Below, piece after piece: positions 47,994-58,904 of a stretch of DNA of 64,000 nt. The notes beneath the pieces were generated by a model. The model saw only the letters and a list, made by a program, of their open reading frames with translations. It was not told where the DNA came from and did no database searches. Source of the stretch: Nocardioides caeni (GTDB lineage: Bacteria > Actinomycetota > Actinomycetes > Propionibacteriales > Nocardioidaceae); the NCBI RefSeq assembly GCF_004912195.1, contig NZ_STGW01000005.1:130404-194403 (forward strand), given 5' to 3'. Positions within the stretch are counted from its first letter, which is position 1; each line of letters begins with the position of its first letter. The translations under genes and the position numbers were made by a program.

Positions 47994-48535
47994 GAGGACG
48001 CCTCGAGACCTGCGCGCTGCCGCGCCTCCCAGTCGCGGCGGGCCGCTCGCAGCATGAGCTTGCGCTCCCGGCGGGAGCGCTTGACCTCGCGCTTCATCTC
48101 GAACCGGATGCGGTTGCGGATCTCGGGTGCCAGCGCCCGGCGGAGACCGGCAGCCAGCGCTGCTGTCTTGATCACGCTCTCGCGCAGGAGGATGTCCGCG
48201 AACTGGGGCGCGGGCACGACGCGTGCCGGCACCTTCGGTCCGCGGTCGTTGGACAGGTCGGTGATGACGTACTCGCGGTCGTCGACCCTGGCCACCGGCA
48301 CCCGGTCCTGCACCGCCTCCGCCGCCTCGGCGCGGACACGAAGCTGCTCCTCGAGGCCGGTGAGCGTCTCACGGAGCGCCTCGGCATCGCTCGAGGCCGC
48401 CGCGAGGAGCTCCTCCGTGTGTCGCCGGGACTCGCGCAGGGATCGGGCGAGCACGACGATGGCGACGCCGAGACCCAGCAGGGCGAGAACGGTCGCCACG
48501 GCCAGCCAGTCGGGGACGGCGAGCTGTGGGATCAC
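47990..48535 (-). CDS. Membrane-anchored coiled-coil protein, unknown
   Basis: 181 residues from the GTG at 48535, 11 bases after rarA. One N-terminal membrane helix (LAVATVLALLGLGVAIVVLA), then a coiled coil (about residues 32-75, RHTEELLAAASSDAEAL), then a basic C-terminal region (KREVKRSRRERK). It takes the place of the DUF948 protein usual between rarA and alaS in Streptomyces but I cannot show that it is the same family. Co-transcribed with the small gene before alaS. Confidence 0.7.
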   Translation of the reverse strand: MIPQLAVPDWLAVATVLALLGLGVAIVVLARSLRESRRHTEELLAAASSDAEALRETLTGLEEQLRVRAEAAEAVQDRVPVARVDDREYVITDLSNDRGPKVPARVVPAPQFADILLRESVIKTAALAAGLRRALAPEIRNRIRFEMKREVKRSRRERKLMLRAARRDWEARQRAGLEASS

Positions 48536-48546
48536 GAGACGCAAGC

Positions 48547-49932
48547 CTACTTGCCCCGGATGATGCGGCGGACCCGCTCCCACCGTTGCTTCACAGCTGC
48601 CTCGGCACCGTGGTCGGTCGGCCGGTAGTAGGACGCTTCACTCACGACGTCCGGTGCGTACTGTTGCTCGGCCACGCCGAAGGGAGCGTCGTGGCTGTAG
48701 ACGTAGCCCGCGCCGTGACCGAGCTTCTTGGCACCGGCGTAGTGCGCGTCACGGAGGTGTGGCGGCACGGCTCCGATCCTGCCGGCGCGGACGTCGGCGA
48801 CCGCCTCGCCGATCGCCGTCGTCACGGCGTTCGACTTCGCCGCGACGGCGAGCGCAACGGTCGCGTGCGCGAGCGTCAGTTGTGCCTCGGGCATCCCGAT
48901 CAGCTGCACGGTCTGGGCCGCGGCGACGGCCGTCGGCAGCGCCGCCGGGTCGGCGAGGCCGATGTCCTCGCTGGCGAGGATCATCAGCCGCCGGGCGATG
49001 AACCGGGGATCCTCCCCGGCCTCCAGCATCCGGGCCAGGTAGTGCAGCGCAGCGTCGGCGTCGGAGCCGCGCACCGACTTGATGAACGCGCTGACCACGT
49101 CGTAGTGCTGGTCGCCGTCGCGGTCGTAGCGCACGGCGGCCTGGTCGGCTGCCGTCTCAGCGGTGGCGACGTCGATGCGGTCGAGTCCCCGCGAGCGGGC
49201 CGCGCCAGCCGCAGCCTCCAGATAGGTCAGGGAGCGCCGGGCGTCGCCGCCGGCCAGCCGGACGAGGTGCTCGCGGGCCTCGTCGTCGAGCTCGAGCTCA
49301 CCTGCCAGGCCCCGCTCGTCGGAGACGGCACGGTCGAGAACGCCGGCGATGTCGGCGTCGGTCAACGACTCGAGACGCAGCAGCAGGCTGCGGGAGAGCA
49401 AGGGCGAGATCACGCTGAAGGACGGGTTCTCGGTGGTCGCCGCGACCAGGGTCACCCACCGGTTCTCCACTCCGGGCAGCAGCGCGTCCTGCTGCGCCTT
49501 GCTGAACCGGTGGACCTCGTCGACGAACAGCACCGTCTCCCGGCCGGTGGCCACGAGCTCCCGCCGGGCACCGTCGATGGCGGCGCGGACCTCCTTGACC
49601 CCGGCGGACACCGCCGAGACCTCCACGAAGCGACGGCCGGTCTGCTGGCTGATGATGGAGGCGATGGTGGTCTTGCCCGTGCCGGGCGGACCCCACAGCA
49701 GCAGCGAGAGCGGCCGGTCGCCCTCGACCAGCTGACGCAGGGGCGAGCCCGGCTTGCGGAGGTGCTCCTGGCCGACCAGCTCGTCGAGGTCGCGGGGGCG
49801 CATCCGTACGGCGAGGGGCGCGGCCGCATGCACCGCGTCGCTCAGCGATCCACCGCTCGCCCGCGGCGCGTCGTCGCCGATCTCGAACAGGCCCTCCACG
49901 TCGCCGAGCCTATCCAGACCCGGCGACGACAC
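48547..49932 (-). CDS. rarA: Replication-associated recombination protein A (AAA+ ATPase)
   Basis: 461 residues. RarA/MgsA acts at stalled forks and on gaps. Walker [10 protein letters not shown] and Walker [11 protein letters not shown]; the sensor [18 protein letters not shown]; the C-terminal tetramer domain ([29 protein letters not shown]). GTG start at 49932. Length is typical. The gene lies between the opp operon and the alaS run. Confidence 0.95.
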   Translation of the reverse strand: MSSPGLDRLGDVEGLFEIGDDAPRASGGSLSDAVHAAAPLAVRMRPRDLDELVGQEHLRKPGSPLRQLVEGDRPLSLLLWGPPGTGKTTIASIISQQTGRRFVEVSAVSAGVKEVRAAIDGARRELVATGRETVLFVDEVHRFSKAQQDALLPGVENRWVTLVAATTENPSFSVISPLLSRSLLLRLESLTDADIAGVLDRAVSDERGLAGELELDDEAREHLVRLAGGDARRSLTYLEAAAGAARSRGLDRIDVATAETAADQAAVRYDRDGDQHYDVVSAFIKSVRGSDADAALHYLARMLEAGEDPRFIARRLMILASEDIGLADPAALPTAVAAAQTVQLIGMPEAQLTLAHATVALAVAAKSNAVTTAIGEAVADVRAGRIGAVPPHLRDAHYAGAKKLGHGAGYVYSHDAPFGVAEQQYAPDVVSEASYYRPTDHGAEAAVKQRWERVRRIIRGK

Positions 49933-49945
49933 CGAAGGGCACCGA

Positions 49946-50959
49946 TCAGCTGCGGCTGTTGCTGATCATCACGTCCTCGACGAAGTGGCAGGCAGACTCG
50001 TGCATGCCGCCGATGTCGGCGCGACTGATCAGCTGCGGCTCCTCCGTCATGCACAGCTGCTCCGCGCGCCAGCAGCGCGTGTGGAAGCGGCAGCCGGTCG
50101 GCGGGTTGGCCGGCGACGGGACGTCCCCGGTCAACGTGATCTGGTTGCGCTCGCCCCGCAGCGTCGGGTCCGGCACCGGCACGGCGGAGAGCAGCGCCCG
50201 GGTGTAGGGGTGCGTCGAGCGCTCGTAGATCTCGGCGTCGGTGCCGATCTCCGCGATCTTGCCGAGGTACATCACCGCGACGCGGTCGGAGATGTGGCGG
50301 ACGACCGCGAGGTCGTGGGCGATGAACACGTAGGCGAGTCCGAGCTCGTCCTGCAGCTTCTCGAGCACGTTGATGACCTGCGCCTGCACCGACACGTCCA
50401 GTGCGGACACGGGCTCGTCACACACGAGCACCTTCGGGTTGAGCGCGATGCCGCGGGCGATGCCGATGCGCTGACGCTGCCCACCGGAGAACTGGTGGGG
50501 GTAGCGGTTGATGTGCTCGGGGCTGAGCCCGACCATCTCCATCAGCTCCTGCACCCGTCGCTTGCGTCCGCCCTCGGGCTTGACGTCGCTGTGGATGTCG
50601 AACGGCTCACCGATGATGGCGCCGACGGTCTTGCGGGGGTTGAGCGAGGTGTAGGGGTCCTGGAAGACGATCTGGATCTCGCGCCGCAGCCGCCTCATCT
50701 CGCTGCGGCTGGTCTGGAACATGTCCTTGCCCTCGAAGAAGACGCTCCCCTCGGTCGGCTCCTCGAGGCGCATCAGCAGGCGACCGAGGGTGGACTTGCC
50801 ACACCCGGACTCACCGACGATGCCGAGGGTCTCGCCCGCGTTCAGCTCGAAGGAGACCCCGTCGACCGCCTTGACGTGCCCGACCGTGCGACGGATCACG
50901 CCGTCCTTGATCGGGTAGTACTTCTTCAGTCCCTCGGCACGGAGGATGGCCTCAGTCAC
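49946..50959 (-). CDS. oppF: Oligopeptide ABC transporter ATP-binding protein (OppF-like)
   Basis: 337 residues. Walker [10 protein letters not shown], signature [13 protein letters not shown], Walker [13 protein letters not shown]. The C-terminal cysteine-rich extension ([15 protein letters not shown]) is the oligopeptide_HPY region. The GTG at 50959 has an excellent site (GAGGAGG) and overlaps oppD by 8 bases. Works with OppD as the second ATPase. Confidence 0.93.
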   Translation of the reverse strand: MTEAILRAEGLKKYYPIKDGVIRRTVGHVKAVDGVSFELNAGETLGIVGESGCGKSTLGRLLMRLEEPTEGSVFFEGKDMFQTSRSEMRRLRREIQIVFQDPYTSLNPRKTVGAIIGEPFDIHSDVKPEGGRKRRVQELMEMVGLSPEHINRYPHQFSGGQRQRIGIARGIALNPKVLVCDEPVSALDVSVQAQVINVLEKLQDELGLAYVFIAHDLAVVRHISDRVAVMYLGKIAEIGTDAEIYERSTHPYTRALLSAVPVPDPTLRGERNQITLTGDVPSPANPPTGCRFHTRCWRAEQLCMTEEPQLISRADIGGMHESACHFVEDVMISNSRS

Positions 50960-51980
50960 CGAGCACCTCCTCTGCGAAGTGGCAACGTGACCAACGCCCG
51001 GGAACGACCTCGCGCAGCTCCGGATCGTCGGTGCGACAGATGTCCTGGGCCCGCGAGCACCGAGGGTTGAACTTGCAGCCGTCCGGCATCCGCAACAGGC
51101 TCGGCGGCAGGCCCTTGATGGCGTAGAGCTCCTTGCCCTTCTGCTCCAGCTGCGGGATCGAGGCGAGCAGGCCCTCGGTGTAGGGATGGGCGGGATCGGC
51201 ATAGAGCGGCAGTACGTCGGCGGACTCGACGATGCGGCCGGCGTACATGACCGCGATGCGGTCCGCGACGTCGGCGACCACGCCGAGGTCGTGCGTGATG
51301 AGGATCAACCCCATCCCGCTCTCCTCCTGGATCTCCTGCAGCAGGGCCATGATCTGCGCCTGCACGGTGACGTCGAGTGCCGTCGTGGGCTCGTCGGCGA
51401 TCAGGATCCGTGGGTTCAGGGCGATCGCCATCGCGATCATGATGCGCTGGCGCATGCCCCCCGAGAACTGGTGCGGGTAGGAGCGAACGCGGTCCTTGGC
51501 GGCGGGGATCTGCACTCGCTCCATCAGCCGGATCGCCTCGGCCTGGGCGTCGCGCCGGTTCATGCCCTTGTGGACGCGGAACATCTCGGCGATCTGCCAG
51601 CCGACGGGGAAGACCGGGTTGAGGGCGGAGAGCGCGTCCTGGAAGATCATCGAGATCTCGGGGCCACGGATCTTGCGGCGTTCCTTCGGCGACATCGTGA
51701 GCAGGTCGCGGCCGGCGTAGCGGACCGCTCCCCGCGGGACGACAGCGGGCGGCATGTCGAGGATGCCCATGATGGCCTGCGCCGTCACGGACTTGCCCGA
51801 GCCGGACTCGCCGAGCACGGCCAGCGTCTCCCCGGCCTCGAGATGGAAGCTGACGCCGTTGATCGCCTTGGCGATCCCGTCGCGGGTGTGGAACTCGACA
51901 TAGAGGTCGTCGACCTCCAGCAGGGGCGCATCGCCGTGACCCAACGTGGCCACGTCGGTGGACTTGTCGAGGCTCGTCAT
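50952..51980 (-). CDS. oppD: Oligopeptide ABC transporter ATP-binding protein (OppD-like)
   Basis: 342 residues. Walker [10 protein letters not shown], signature [13 protein letters not shown], Walker [13 protein letters not shown], and the HPY extension with [15 protein letters not shown]. The ATG at 51980 is 16 bases after the oppC stop. With OppF it powers peptide uptake. The substrate cannot be read; dipeptide transporters look the same. Confidence 0.93.
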   Translation of the reverse strand: MTSLDKSTDVATLGHGDAPLLEVDDLYVEFHTRDGIAKAINGVSFHLEAGETLAVLGESGSGKSVTAQAIMGILDMPPAVVPRGAVRYAGRDLLTMSPKERRKIRGPEISMIFQDALSALNPVFPVGWQIAEMFRVHKGMNRRDAQAEAIRLMERVQIPAAKDRVRSYPHQFSGGMRQRIMIAMAIALNPRILIADEPTTALDVTVQAQIMALLQEIQEESGMGLILITHDLGVVADVADRIAVMYAGRIVESADVLPLYADPAHPYTEGLLASIPQLEQKGKELYAIKGLPPSLLRMPDGCKFNPRCSRAQDICRTDDPELREVVPGRWSRCHFAEEVLGD

Positions 51981-51996
51981 GTGGTCGTCCGCCCTC

Positions 51997-52974
51997 TCAT
52001 CGGGACTTGGGGTCGAAGGCGTCACGGATCGTGTCGCCGAGCATGATGAAGCCGAGGACGGCTGCGCTCAGGAACCCTGCCGGGAACAGCAACGTGTGCG
52101 GTGCATTGCGGATCTGCTCGCTGCCCTCGTCGATCATCTGACCCCACGACACGGTCGGGTCCTGCAGGCCGATGCCGAGGAACGACAGCGCCGCCTCGGA
52201 GGCGATGTAGACGCCCAGGTTGATCGTGCTCACCACGATCACCGGTCCGATCGCGTTCGGCAGGATGTGACGGAAGGCGATCCGCAGCGGAGAGCCGCCG
52301 AGGGCCCGCGCCGCCTGCACGTAGTCGTTGGGCTTGACCTGGAGCACCGAGGACCGCATCAACCGGAACACGCTCGGCCAGCCGAGGATCACCAGGATCA
52401 GCACGATCGACATCACGGTCTTGAAGAATCCGTCATTGGGCTGGCTGAACGAGAACAGGAAGATGATCGCGCCGAGCAGCAGCGGGATCGCGAAGAAGAC
52501 CTCGGCCAGCCGGCTCAACAAGGTGTCGGTGATGCCGCCCATGTAGCCGGCGATCAGTCCGAGGAAACCGCCGACCAGCGCGGTCAGCGTCGCCGTCAGG
52601 AGACCGACCAGGATCGACGCCCGCGCGCCGTAGATGCAGCGCGTGTAGAGGTCGTAGCCCTGCAGGTCGCGGCCGAACCAGTGCTCCGCCGAGGGCTTCG
52701 CCCATCGATCGGCGAGTACGGCGTCGCGCGGGCCGATGTCGGTGAACAGGCTCGGCCACACCGCCATCAGCAGGAACACGAAGATCACCGTCGCGGAGAT
52801 CCAGAACATCGGCTTCCTGCGCAGCTCACGCCAGGCCTCGGCACCCGGGGAGCGTGCCGGCGCGGCCGCTCCACCGTCCGGCTCGACCGGTCCGGTCGAC
52901 AGCGAGCCGAGTGGCACACCGGACTCGGCTGCGGCGCCGGAGGCGCCGGGCTCGTGGTGGGAGAAGTCAGTCAT
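51997..52974 (-). CDS. oppC: Oligopeptide ABC transporter permease (OppC-like)
   Basis: 325 residues. A 50-residue cytoplasmic head, a first helix (PMFWISATVIFVFLLMAVWP), then five more. The inner-membrane motif reads YVQAARALGGSPLRIAFRHILPN, the EAA loop that meets the ATPases. ATG at 52974 overlaps oppB by 8 bases. Confidence 0.93.
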   Translation of the reverse strand: MTDFSHHEPGASGAAAESGVPLGSLSTGPVEPDGGAAAPARSPGAEAWRELRRKPMFWISATVIFVFLLMAVWPSLFTDIGPRDAVLADRWAKPSAEHWFGRDLQGYDLYTRCIYGARASILVGLLTATLTALVGGFLGLIAGYMGGITDTLLSRLAEVFFAIPLLLGAIIFLFSFSQPNDGFFKTVMSIVLILVILGWPSVFRLMRSSVLQVKPNDYVQAARALGGSPLRIAFRHILPNAIGPVIVVSTINLGVYIASEAALSFLGIGLQDPTVSWGQMIDEGSEQIRNAPHTLLFPAGFLSAAVLGFIMLGDTIRDAFDPKSR

Positions 52975-53893
52975 GGCTGATCCTCGGGTCCAGGACGCCG
53001 TAGAGCACGTCCGCGAGCAGGTTCATCAGCAGGTAGATCACGACGAGCACCGTCACCGAGCTGACGACGGCGATGCCGTCCTGGTCGGAGATGCCCTGGA
53101 AGATGTAGCCGCCGACGCCGTAGATGTTGAAGATGCCCTCGGTGATGATCGCGCCACCGAGCAGCGCGCCGAAGTCGTAGCCGAGAAACGTCACGACGGG
53201 GATCATCGAGTTGCGCAGCGTGTGCACCCCCACCACGCGGGAGGGCCCCAGGCCCTTGGCGTTGGCCGTGCGGACGTAGTCGGAGCGGAGGTTCTCCGCC
53301 ATCGAGCTGCGCATCAGGCGTGCGAGGTAGGCGACGGATGCGGAGGCGAGCACCATCGCCGGCATGAACAGGTCGAACAGGGAGGGTTCGAAGGGCACCG
53401 TCACCGGGAACCAGCCCAGCTCGATGCCGAAGAACAGCTGGGAGACGTTGCCGATGACGAACACCGGTATCGAGATGACGAACAGCGTGCTCACCAGCAC
53501 CAGCGCATCCAGGAAGCCTCCCTTGCGCAGTCCCGCCACGATGCCCGCCAGGATGCCGATCACCGCCTCGATCGCGAGCGCCATCCCACCGAGCTTGAAG
53601 GTGATGACGTAGCGCTCGGAGAGCTCCTCGCTGACGGGCAGGCCGCTCTGGGCCTCACCGAGGTCGCCCTGGAGGACGTTGCCCATGTACTTGCCGTACT
53701 GCACCAGCAGCGGGTCATCGAGGTTGTACTTCTCGTTGAACGCCGCGACGAACTCCGGCGGGCAGTTCCGCTCGCCGCACTTGCCTGTCGTCGGGTCGCC
53801 CGGCAGCGAGAACACCATGGCATAGATCAGGAACGTCGCCCCGAGAGCCACCGGGATCATCTGCAGCAGGCGCCGCACTATGTACTTCCCCAC
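52967..53893 (-). CDS. oppB: Oligopeptide ABC transporter permease (OppB-like)
   Basis: 308 residues, six helices, typical N-terminus MGKYIVRRLLQMIPVALGA. The EAA loop reads DYVRTANAKGLGPSRVVG. GTG start at 53893, 74 bases after the end of a strong hairpin that separates it from oppA. Confidence 0.93.
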   Translation of the reverse strand: MGKYIVRRLLQMIPVALGATFLIYAMVFSLPGDPTTGKCGERNCPPEFVAAFNEKYNLDDPLLVQYGKYMGNVLQGDLGEAQSGLPVSEELSERYVITFKLGGMALAIEAVIGILAGIVAGLRKGGFLDALVLVSTLFVISIPVFVIGNVSQLFFGIELGWFPVTVPFEPSLFDLFMPAMVLASASVAYLARLMRSSMAENLRSDYVRTANAKGLGPSRVVGVHTLRNSMIPVVTFLGYDFGALLGGAIITEGIFNIYGVGGYIFQGISDQDGIAVVSSVTVLVVIYLLMNLLADVLYGVLDPRISHD

Positions 53894-53966
53894 GAATCCT
53901 CCAAGTCCGGGGTCCGCCCCGCAGGGCAGGCGTCAGCGACGCCCGCCCCGCGCAGTCGCGTGCAGT

Positions 53967-54003
53967 GCTGCGTGCCGGCCGCTCGGAGCGGCCGGCACGC
54001 AGC
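53967..54003 (-). terminator. Perfect 17-base hairpin between oppA and oppB
   Basis: GCTGCGTGCCGGCCGCT pairs perfectly with AGCGGCCGGCACGCAGC across a CGG loop. It begins 7 bases after the oppA stop. Such hairpins inside ABC operons commonly protect the binding-protein message or cut down read-through to the permease genes, so that the binding protein is made in excess. Confidence 0.85.
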
Positions 54004-54009
54004 CCGTGA

Positions 54010-55641
54010 TCACTTCAGGGTGATGCCGGCGTAGTCCGGGACACCGAACGGGTCGATGTCGACGTTCTCGACACGGTCCGACCAGCCGATCTGGACCGAC
54101 GGGTACCAGGTCGGGATGACCGGCATGTCGGCGGCCAGCATGAGCTCGGCCTCCTGGTAGAGGGCGTTGGCCTGCTCCGGGTCGGTCGCCGCAGCGGCCT
54201 CCGACAGCTTCGCGTCGAACTCCGGGTTGGAGTAGGAGTACTCGTTCGAGTCCGCACCCGTGCCATAGAGCGGGGCGAGGAAGTTCTCGATCGACGGGTA
54301 GTCCATCTGCCAGCCGGCGCGGAAGAACGAGACCTTGTTCTGCTCCTTGTAGAGGTTCAGCTGGTCGAAGTCCTTCGTCACCTCGGTGGTGCACTCGATC
54401 TCCAGGGTCTGGCGGATCGAGTTGCAGGTCGCGTCGGCCCACGGCTTGTGGTCGGCGTCGCCGTTGACGTAGAGGCCGAGCGCGCCGTCGAAGCCGCCGG
54501 CCTCCTCGAGGAGCGCCTTGGCACCCTCGGGGTCGTACTCACAGAACTCGCCGCAGGCGCCGGCCTTGTAGCCGTCGACGACCGGGGAGACCCAGCCGGT
54601 GGCCGGCTGGCGGGTGCCGAAGAAGATCGTGTCGACGATCGTCTGCCGGTCGATGGCCATGGAGATGGCCTGACGGACCTCCGGCTTGGCGAGCGCAGCC
54701 GCCGCGTCGGCGCCCTGCGGGTCGAAGGCGACCGTCTGGATGCCACCCATGTCACGCTCGTTGTTGCGGCCGTCGAGGTCGCTCTTGTAGTTCGGGAGCT
54801 CCGTCGTCGGGACCTGGTTGATCACGTCGAGCTTGCCGCTGACGACGTCCTTGTAGGCCGCGGTGTCGTCGTTGTAGATCTTGAAGGTGATCTGGTCGAC
54901 GTTGCCGGGGAAGTCGCCGGAGTACTCCGGGTTCTTCTTGACCACGATCTGCTTGGTCTTGTCCCACGAGTCGACGTAGTAGGGACCGGCGCCGACCGGC
55001 TTGTCACCGAAGGCCTCCGGGTCCTCGAAGAAGACGTCCGGGAGCGGCGCGAAGGCGGTGTAGCCCAGGCGCACCAGCAGGTTGGAGACCTCCTGGCTGG
55101 TCTTGATCGTGAACGTGTAGTCGTCGACGACAGCCAGACCGCTCATGGTCTCGGCCGCGGGGTCCTTGGTGCACGCACCGGCGTCGTCGGTCTCGACGCA
55201 CTGCACGTCGGCGTAGCCGTCGATGGCAGCAGCGCCGAAGAAGTAGGACGAGGCCTGCGCGTTCGGTTGGTAGGCGGCGTAGTTCCAGGCGTCGACGAAG
55301 TTCTTCGACTTGACCTCGGTGCCGTCCGAGAACATGTAGCCCTGCTTGATCTTGACCGTGAAGTTGATGTTGTCGGTCGTCTCGAAGCTCTCGAGGATGT
55401 CGTTGACCGGCTCACCCGTCTCGAGGTCGTAGTCGATGAGCTTGGCCGTCGTGACATCCAGGATGTCGCCGCCACAGGTCTCCGCGGTGTTGATGGTCAC
55501 CAGCGGGTTCTCCGGGTTGCAGCCGCGGACCGTGAGCGCGTTCTCGCTGTCCCCCGACCCGTCGTCACTGCCACAGGCCGACAGACCGAGCGCCATGACT
55601 GATGCGCCCAGAAGGGCCACTGCACGAGTTGTCACTCGCAT
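54010..55641 (-). CDS. oppA: Oligopeptide-binding lipoprotein (family 5)
   Basis: 543 residues. Signal peptide with lipobox ALGLSAC, so it is anchored outside by a lipid. SBP family 5 marks: GTEVKSKNFVDAWNYAAYQP-type and KPEVRQAISMAIDRQTIV. Several internal Cys pairs suggest disulfides. The ATG at 55641 is chosen over an upstream frame because MRVTTRAVALLGASV is the signal peptide and AGGAGGAG precedes it. First gene of the opp operon. Confidence 0.94.
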   Translation of the reverse strand: MRVTTRAVALLGASVMALGLSACGSDDGSGDSENALTVRGCNPENPLVTINTAETCGGDILDVTTAKLIDYDLETGEPVNDILESFETTDNINFTVKIKQGYMFSDGTEVKSKNFVDAWNYAAYQPNAQASSYFFGAAAIDGYADVQCVETDDAGACTKDPAAETMSGLAVVDDYTFTIKTSQEVSNLLVRLGYTAFAPLPDVFFEDPEAFGDKPVGAGPYYVDSWDKTKQIVVKKNPEYSGDFPGNVDQITFKIYNDDTAAYKDVVSGKLDVINQVPTTELPNYKSDLDGRNNERDMGGIQTVAFDPQGADAAAALAKPEVRQAISMAIDRQTIVDTIFFGTRQPATGWVSPVVDGYKAGACGEFCEYDPEGAKALLEEAGGFDGALGLYVNGDADHKPWADATCNSIRQTLEIECTTEVTKDFDQLNLYKEQNKVSFFRAGWQMDYPSIENFLAPLYGTGADSNEYSYSNPEFDAKLSEAAAATDPEQANALYQEAELMLAADMPVIPTWYPSVQIGWSDRVENVDIDPFGVPDYAGITLK

Positions 55642-55692
55642 GAAACTCCTCCTCGAGAAAGGTTCAAGGCGCCACACGCGCCACCCGCAGCG

Positions 55693-55698
55693 AACCTA
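55693..55698 (-). promoter_or_regulatory. Possible -10 of oppA
   Basis: TAGGTT on the minus strand lies 51 bases before the oppA ATG. Just upstream is a direct repeat, ACCGGAACGAT (55712-55722) and ACCGATAACGAT (55728-55739) on the plus strand, spaced 16 bases, that could be a regulator site near the -35 region. Both are weak calls. The gap 55642-55779 shows nothing else. Confidence 0.35.
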
Positions 55699-55779
55699 GG
55701 CCCTCGAGGTCACCGGAACGATCACCGACCGATAACGATCTGGTCTCGACCCTGCGCAAGACGTCCGGGGACGCGCCCC

Positions 55780-57546
55780 TCAGGAGTCGCTTTTCTCCGC
55801 CGGAGCGGCATCCACACCGGCTTCCTTCCGCTGCTCGGGCGTGATGGGCGCAGGAGCAGCGGTCAGCGGGTCGTAGCCGCCACCGGTCTTGGGGAAGGCG
55901 ATGACGTCACGGATCGAGTCGGTGCCGGCGAGGAGGGCGGTGACCCGGTCCCACCCGAACGCGATGCCGCCGTGCGGCGGGGCGCCGTACTTGAACGCCT
56001 CGAGGAGGAATCCGAACTTCTCCTCGGCCTCGGCCTCGGCGATCCCCATCACCTCGAAGACGCGCTTCTGGATGTCCTCACGGTGGATACGGATCGAGCC
56101 GCCACCGATCTCGTTGCCGTTGCAGACCATGTCGTAGGCCCAGGCCAGAGCGTTGCCGGGGTCACTGTCGAAGGACTCGAGGTCCTGCGGGCTCGTGAAC
56201 GCGTGGTGCACTGCCGTCCACGCGCCGGCGCCGACGGCGACGTCACCCGCGGCGGTCGCGTCGTCGGCCGGCTCGAAGAGCGGGGCGTCGACCACCCACA
56301 GGAAGCTCCAGGCCTCCTCGTCGAGCAGGCCGGTGCGGCGACCGATCTCGAGGCGCGCGGCACCGAGGAGCGCGCGACTGGACTTGACGGCGCCGGCGCC
56401 GAAGAAGACACAGTCGCCCGGCTGGGCGCCGACGTGGGCAGCCAGCCCGGCCTTCTCCTCGTCGGTGATGTTCTTGGCCACCGGGCCGGTGAGCTCGCCG
56501 TCCTCCTGGATCAGGACATAGGCGAGGCCACGGGCGCCGCGCTGCTTGGCCCACTCCTGCCACGCGTCGAGCTGCTTGCGCGGCTGACCCGCGCCGCCCG
56601 GCATCACGACGGCGCCCACGTAGGGCGCCTGGAACACGCGGAAGGGCGTGTCCTTGAAGTAGTCGGTGCAGTCGACGAGCTCCTGGCCCATCCGGAGGTC
56701 GGGCTTGTCCGAGCCGAACCGCGCCATGGCCTCGGCGTACGTCATCCGCGGGAAGGGCACCGGCAGCTCGACGCCGATCAGGCGCCACAGCGCCGCCGCG
56801 ATCTCCTCACCCAGGGCGATGACGTCGTCCTGGGTCACGAAGCTCATCTCGATGTCGAGCTGGGTGAACTCGGGCTGGCGGTCGGCGCGGAAGTCCTCGT
56901 CGCGATAGCACCGAGCGATCTGGTAGTAGCGCTCCAGCCCGGCGACCATCAGCAGCTGCTTGAAGAGCTGCGGGCTCTGCGGCAGGGCGTACCAGCTTCC
57001 GGGCTGCAGCCGGGCCGGCACGAGGAAGTCGCGCGCGCCCTCCGGCGTGCTGCGGGTCAGGGTCGGCGTCTCGACCTCGATGAAGTCGTGCGCCGCGAGC
57101 ACGTCGCGGGCCGCCTTGTTGACCTGGCTGCGCAGGCGCAGCGCGTTGCCGGGGGCGGTGCGGCGCAGGTCGAGGTAACGGTGCTTGAGCCGCACCTCCT
57201 CCCCCACGTCGACGTGGTCACTGATCGGGAACGGGAGCGGGGCCGCGGCGCTGAGCACCTCGACCTCGGACGCGACGACCTCGATCTCGCCCGTCGGGAG
57301 GTTGGGGTTGGCGTTGCCCTCGAGGCGTGCGATGACCTCGCCGACGACCTTGAGGCAGAACTCGGCACGCAACGAGTGGGCAACCGTCTCGTCGCGGATG
57401 ACGACCTGGACGACGCCGCTGGCGTCACGCAGGTCGATGAACGCCACGCCACCGTGATCGCGCCGGTTGGCCACCCACCCGGTGAGGGTGACGGTCTGGC
57501 CGACGTGCTCGGCACGGAGGGTGCCGGAGCCATGGGTGCGGATCAC
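55780..57546 (-). CDS. aspS: Aspartyl-tRNA synthetase
   Basis: 588 residues, bacterial type with the GAD insertion domain. N-terminal OB fold ([21 protein letters not shown]), class II motif 2 in [18 protein letters not shown], motif 3 in [14 protein letters not shown]. The GTG at 57546 overlaps the hisS stop (GTGA). Many actinobacteria use a non-discriminating form that also charges tRNA-Asn; I cannot settle this here. Confidence 0.97.
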   Translation of the reverse strand: MIRTHGSGTLRAEHVGQTVTLTGWVANRRDHGGVAFIDLRDASGVVQVVIRDETVAHSLRAEFCLKVVGEVIARLEGNANPNLPTGEIEVVASEVEVLSAAAPLPFPISDHVDVGEEVRLKHRYLDLRRTAPGNALRLRSQVNKAARDVLAAHDFIEVETPTLTRSTPEGARDFLVPARLQPGSWYALPQSPQLFKQLLMVAGLERYYQIARCYRDEDFRADRQPEFTQLDIEMSFVTQDDVIALGEEIAAALWRLIGVELPVPFPRMTYAEAMARFGSDKPDLRMGQELVDCTDYFKDTPFRVFQAPYVGAVVMPGGAGQPRKQLDAWQEWAKQRGARGLAYVLIQEDGELTGPVAKNITDEEKAGLAAHVGAQPGDCVFFGAGAVKSSRALLGAARLEIGRRTGLLDEEAWSFLWVVDAPLFEPADDATAAGDVAVGAGAWTAVHHAFTSPQDLESFDSDPGNALAWAYDMVCNGNEIGGGSIRIHREDIQKRVFEVMGIAEAEAEEKFGFLLEAFKYGAPPHGGIAFGWDRVTALLAGTDSIRDVIAFPKTGGGYDPLTAAPAPITPEQRKEAGVDAAPAEKSDS

Positions 57547-58904
57547 GAGGATTTCCCTTCGGTGGTTTCGGTGTCGTTGCTGGTGATGACGACCTGCGGA
57601 CGCAGGTCCTCAGTGGGAGGCTGCCATGTCGCCGGGTCAGCGGCGACCTGGTTTCCGGAGCGGATGTCCTTGACCTCGCTGCCGAACCAGACGTAGGGAA
57701 TCCCACGGCGCTCGGCATGGCGGATCTGCTTGCCGAACTTCGCCGCGCTGGGAGCGACCTCGCACGGGATGCCGTTAGCACGCAGCGAGGTGGCGACGGC
57801 GTCCGCCTCAAAGCGGGTGTCCTCGTCGGCGACCGCTACGAGCACCACGCTCGGCACCGAGCGGTCGGCGCTGAGGACGCCGCGCTGTACGAGCGGGACC
57901 AGCACCCGGCTGACACCGAGTGAGATCCCCACCCCGGGGTATGTCGTGCGGCCGTCGGACGCGAGGGCGTCGTACCGGCCACCGGAGCAGATCGACCCCA
58001 GCGACTCGAAGCCGTCGAGCCGCGTCTCGAAGACCGTGCCCGTGTAGTAGTCGAGGCCGCGTGCGATCGACAGGTCCGCCTCGATCCGGACGGTGTCCGT
58101 CGCGAGCGGTCCGCAGGCGCGCACGAGGGTCGCGAGCTCATCCAGGCCCTCGTCGAGGAGCTCGTGCGTCACGTCGAGCGCGCGCACCTGCTCGACGAAG
58201 GTGTCGTCGGTTGTGCGGATGGTCGCGAGCGCGAGCGCCTTGTCGGCCTGCTCCTCGCTGACGCCGGCCTCGTCGAGCAGCAGCTGCCGCACCGTGGCCG
58301 GGTCGAGCTTGTCGAGCTTGTCGACCAGGCGCATGACCTCGTCGATGGCGTCGCCCGTGACGCCGAGCCCGGCATAGAAGCCCTGGATCAGCTTGCGGTT
58401 GTTGACCTGGAGGCGGAAGCCCGGCAGGAAGGTCAGCCGGGCGAGGGCCTCGAGCATGACGCGGGCGACCTCGACGTCGTGGTGGAACGGCAGGTCGTCG
58501 CGTCCGACGATGTCGATGTCGGCCTGGGTGAACTCGCGGAACCGACCCTCCTGCGGCCGCTCGCCGCGCCAGACCTTCTGGACCTGGTAGCGGCGGAACG
58601 GGAACTCGAGCTTGCCGGCGTTCTCCAGCACGTAGCGGGCGAAGGGCACCGTCAGGTCGAAGTGGAGGCCGATCCCGGCATCCTTGCCGCCGTCGATCTC
58701 CTGGAGCCTGCGCAGGACGTACACCTCCTTGGAGGTGTCCCCCTTGCGGAGCAGCTGGTCCATCGGCTCGACGGCGCGGGTCTCGATGTTGGCGAAGCCG
58801 TGCAGCTCGAAGGTGCGCGCGAGTGTCGCGATCACCTCCTGCTCGACGTACCGCTGGGCAGGGAGCAGCTCGGGGAAGCCGCTGAGCGGCGCGATGCGGG
58901 CCAT
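57543..58904 (-). CDS. hisS: Histidyl-tRNA synthetase
   Basis: 453 residues. The class II core has [20 protein letters not shown] and LRPEGT-like [13 protein letters not shown]; the His motif is [13 protein letters not shown] and the C-terminal anticodon domain begins [10 protein letters not shown]. The ATG at 58904 directly meets the MBL gene stop. It is slightly long against the 420-430 of most bacteria, within the range of this group. Confidence 0.96.
   Translation of the reverse strand: MARIAPLSGFPELLPAQRYVEQEVIATLARTFELHGFANIETRAVEPMDQLLRKGDTSKEVYVLRRLQEIDGGKDAGIGLHFDLTVPFARYVLENAGKLEFPFRRYQVQKVWRGERPQEGRFREFTQADIDIVGRDDLPFHHDVEVARVMLEALARLTFLPGFRLQVNNRKLIQGFYAGLGVTGDAIDEVMRLVDKLDKLDPATVRQLLLDEAGVSEEQADKALALATIRTTDDTFVEQVRALDVTHELLDEGLDELATLVRACGPLATDTVRIEADLSIARGLDYYTGTVFETRLDGFESLGSICSGGRYDALASDGRTTYPGVGISLGVSRVLVPLVQRGVLSADRSVPSVVLVAVADEDTRFEADAVATSLRANGIPCEVAPSAAKFGKQIRHAERRGIPYVWFGSEVKDIRSGNQVAADPATWQPPTEDLRPQVVITSNDTETTEGKSS

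Noticed and set aside
49945..50040. The 14-base direct repeat GATCAGCTGCGGCT in the 3' part of oppF
   Set aside because: Both copies encode parts of oppF in different frames and no further copies follow; likely chance.
55708..55739. A firm operator upstream of oppA
   Set aside because: The direct repeat is short and imperfect, so it is only mentioned with the -10 call.
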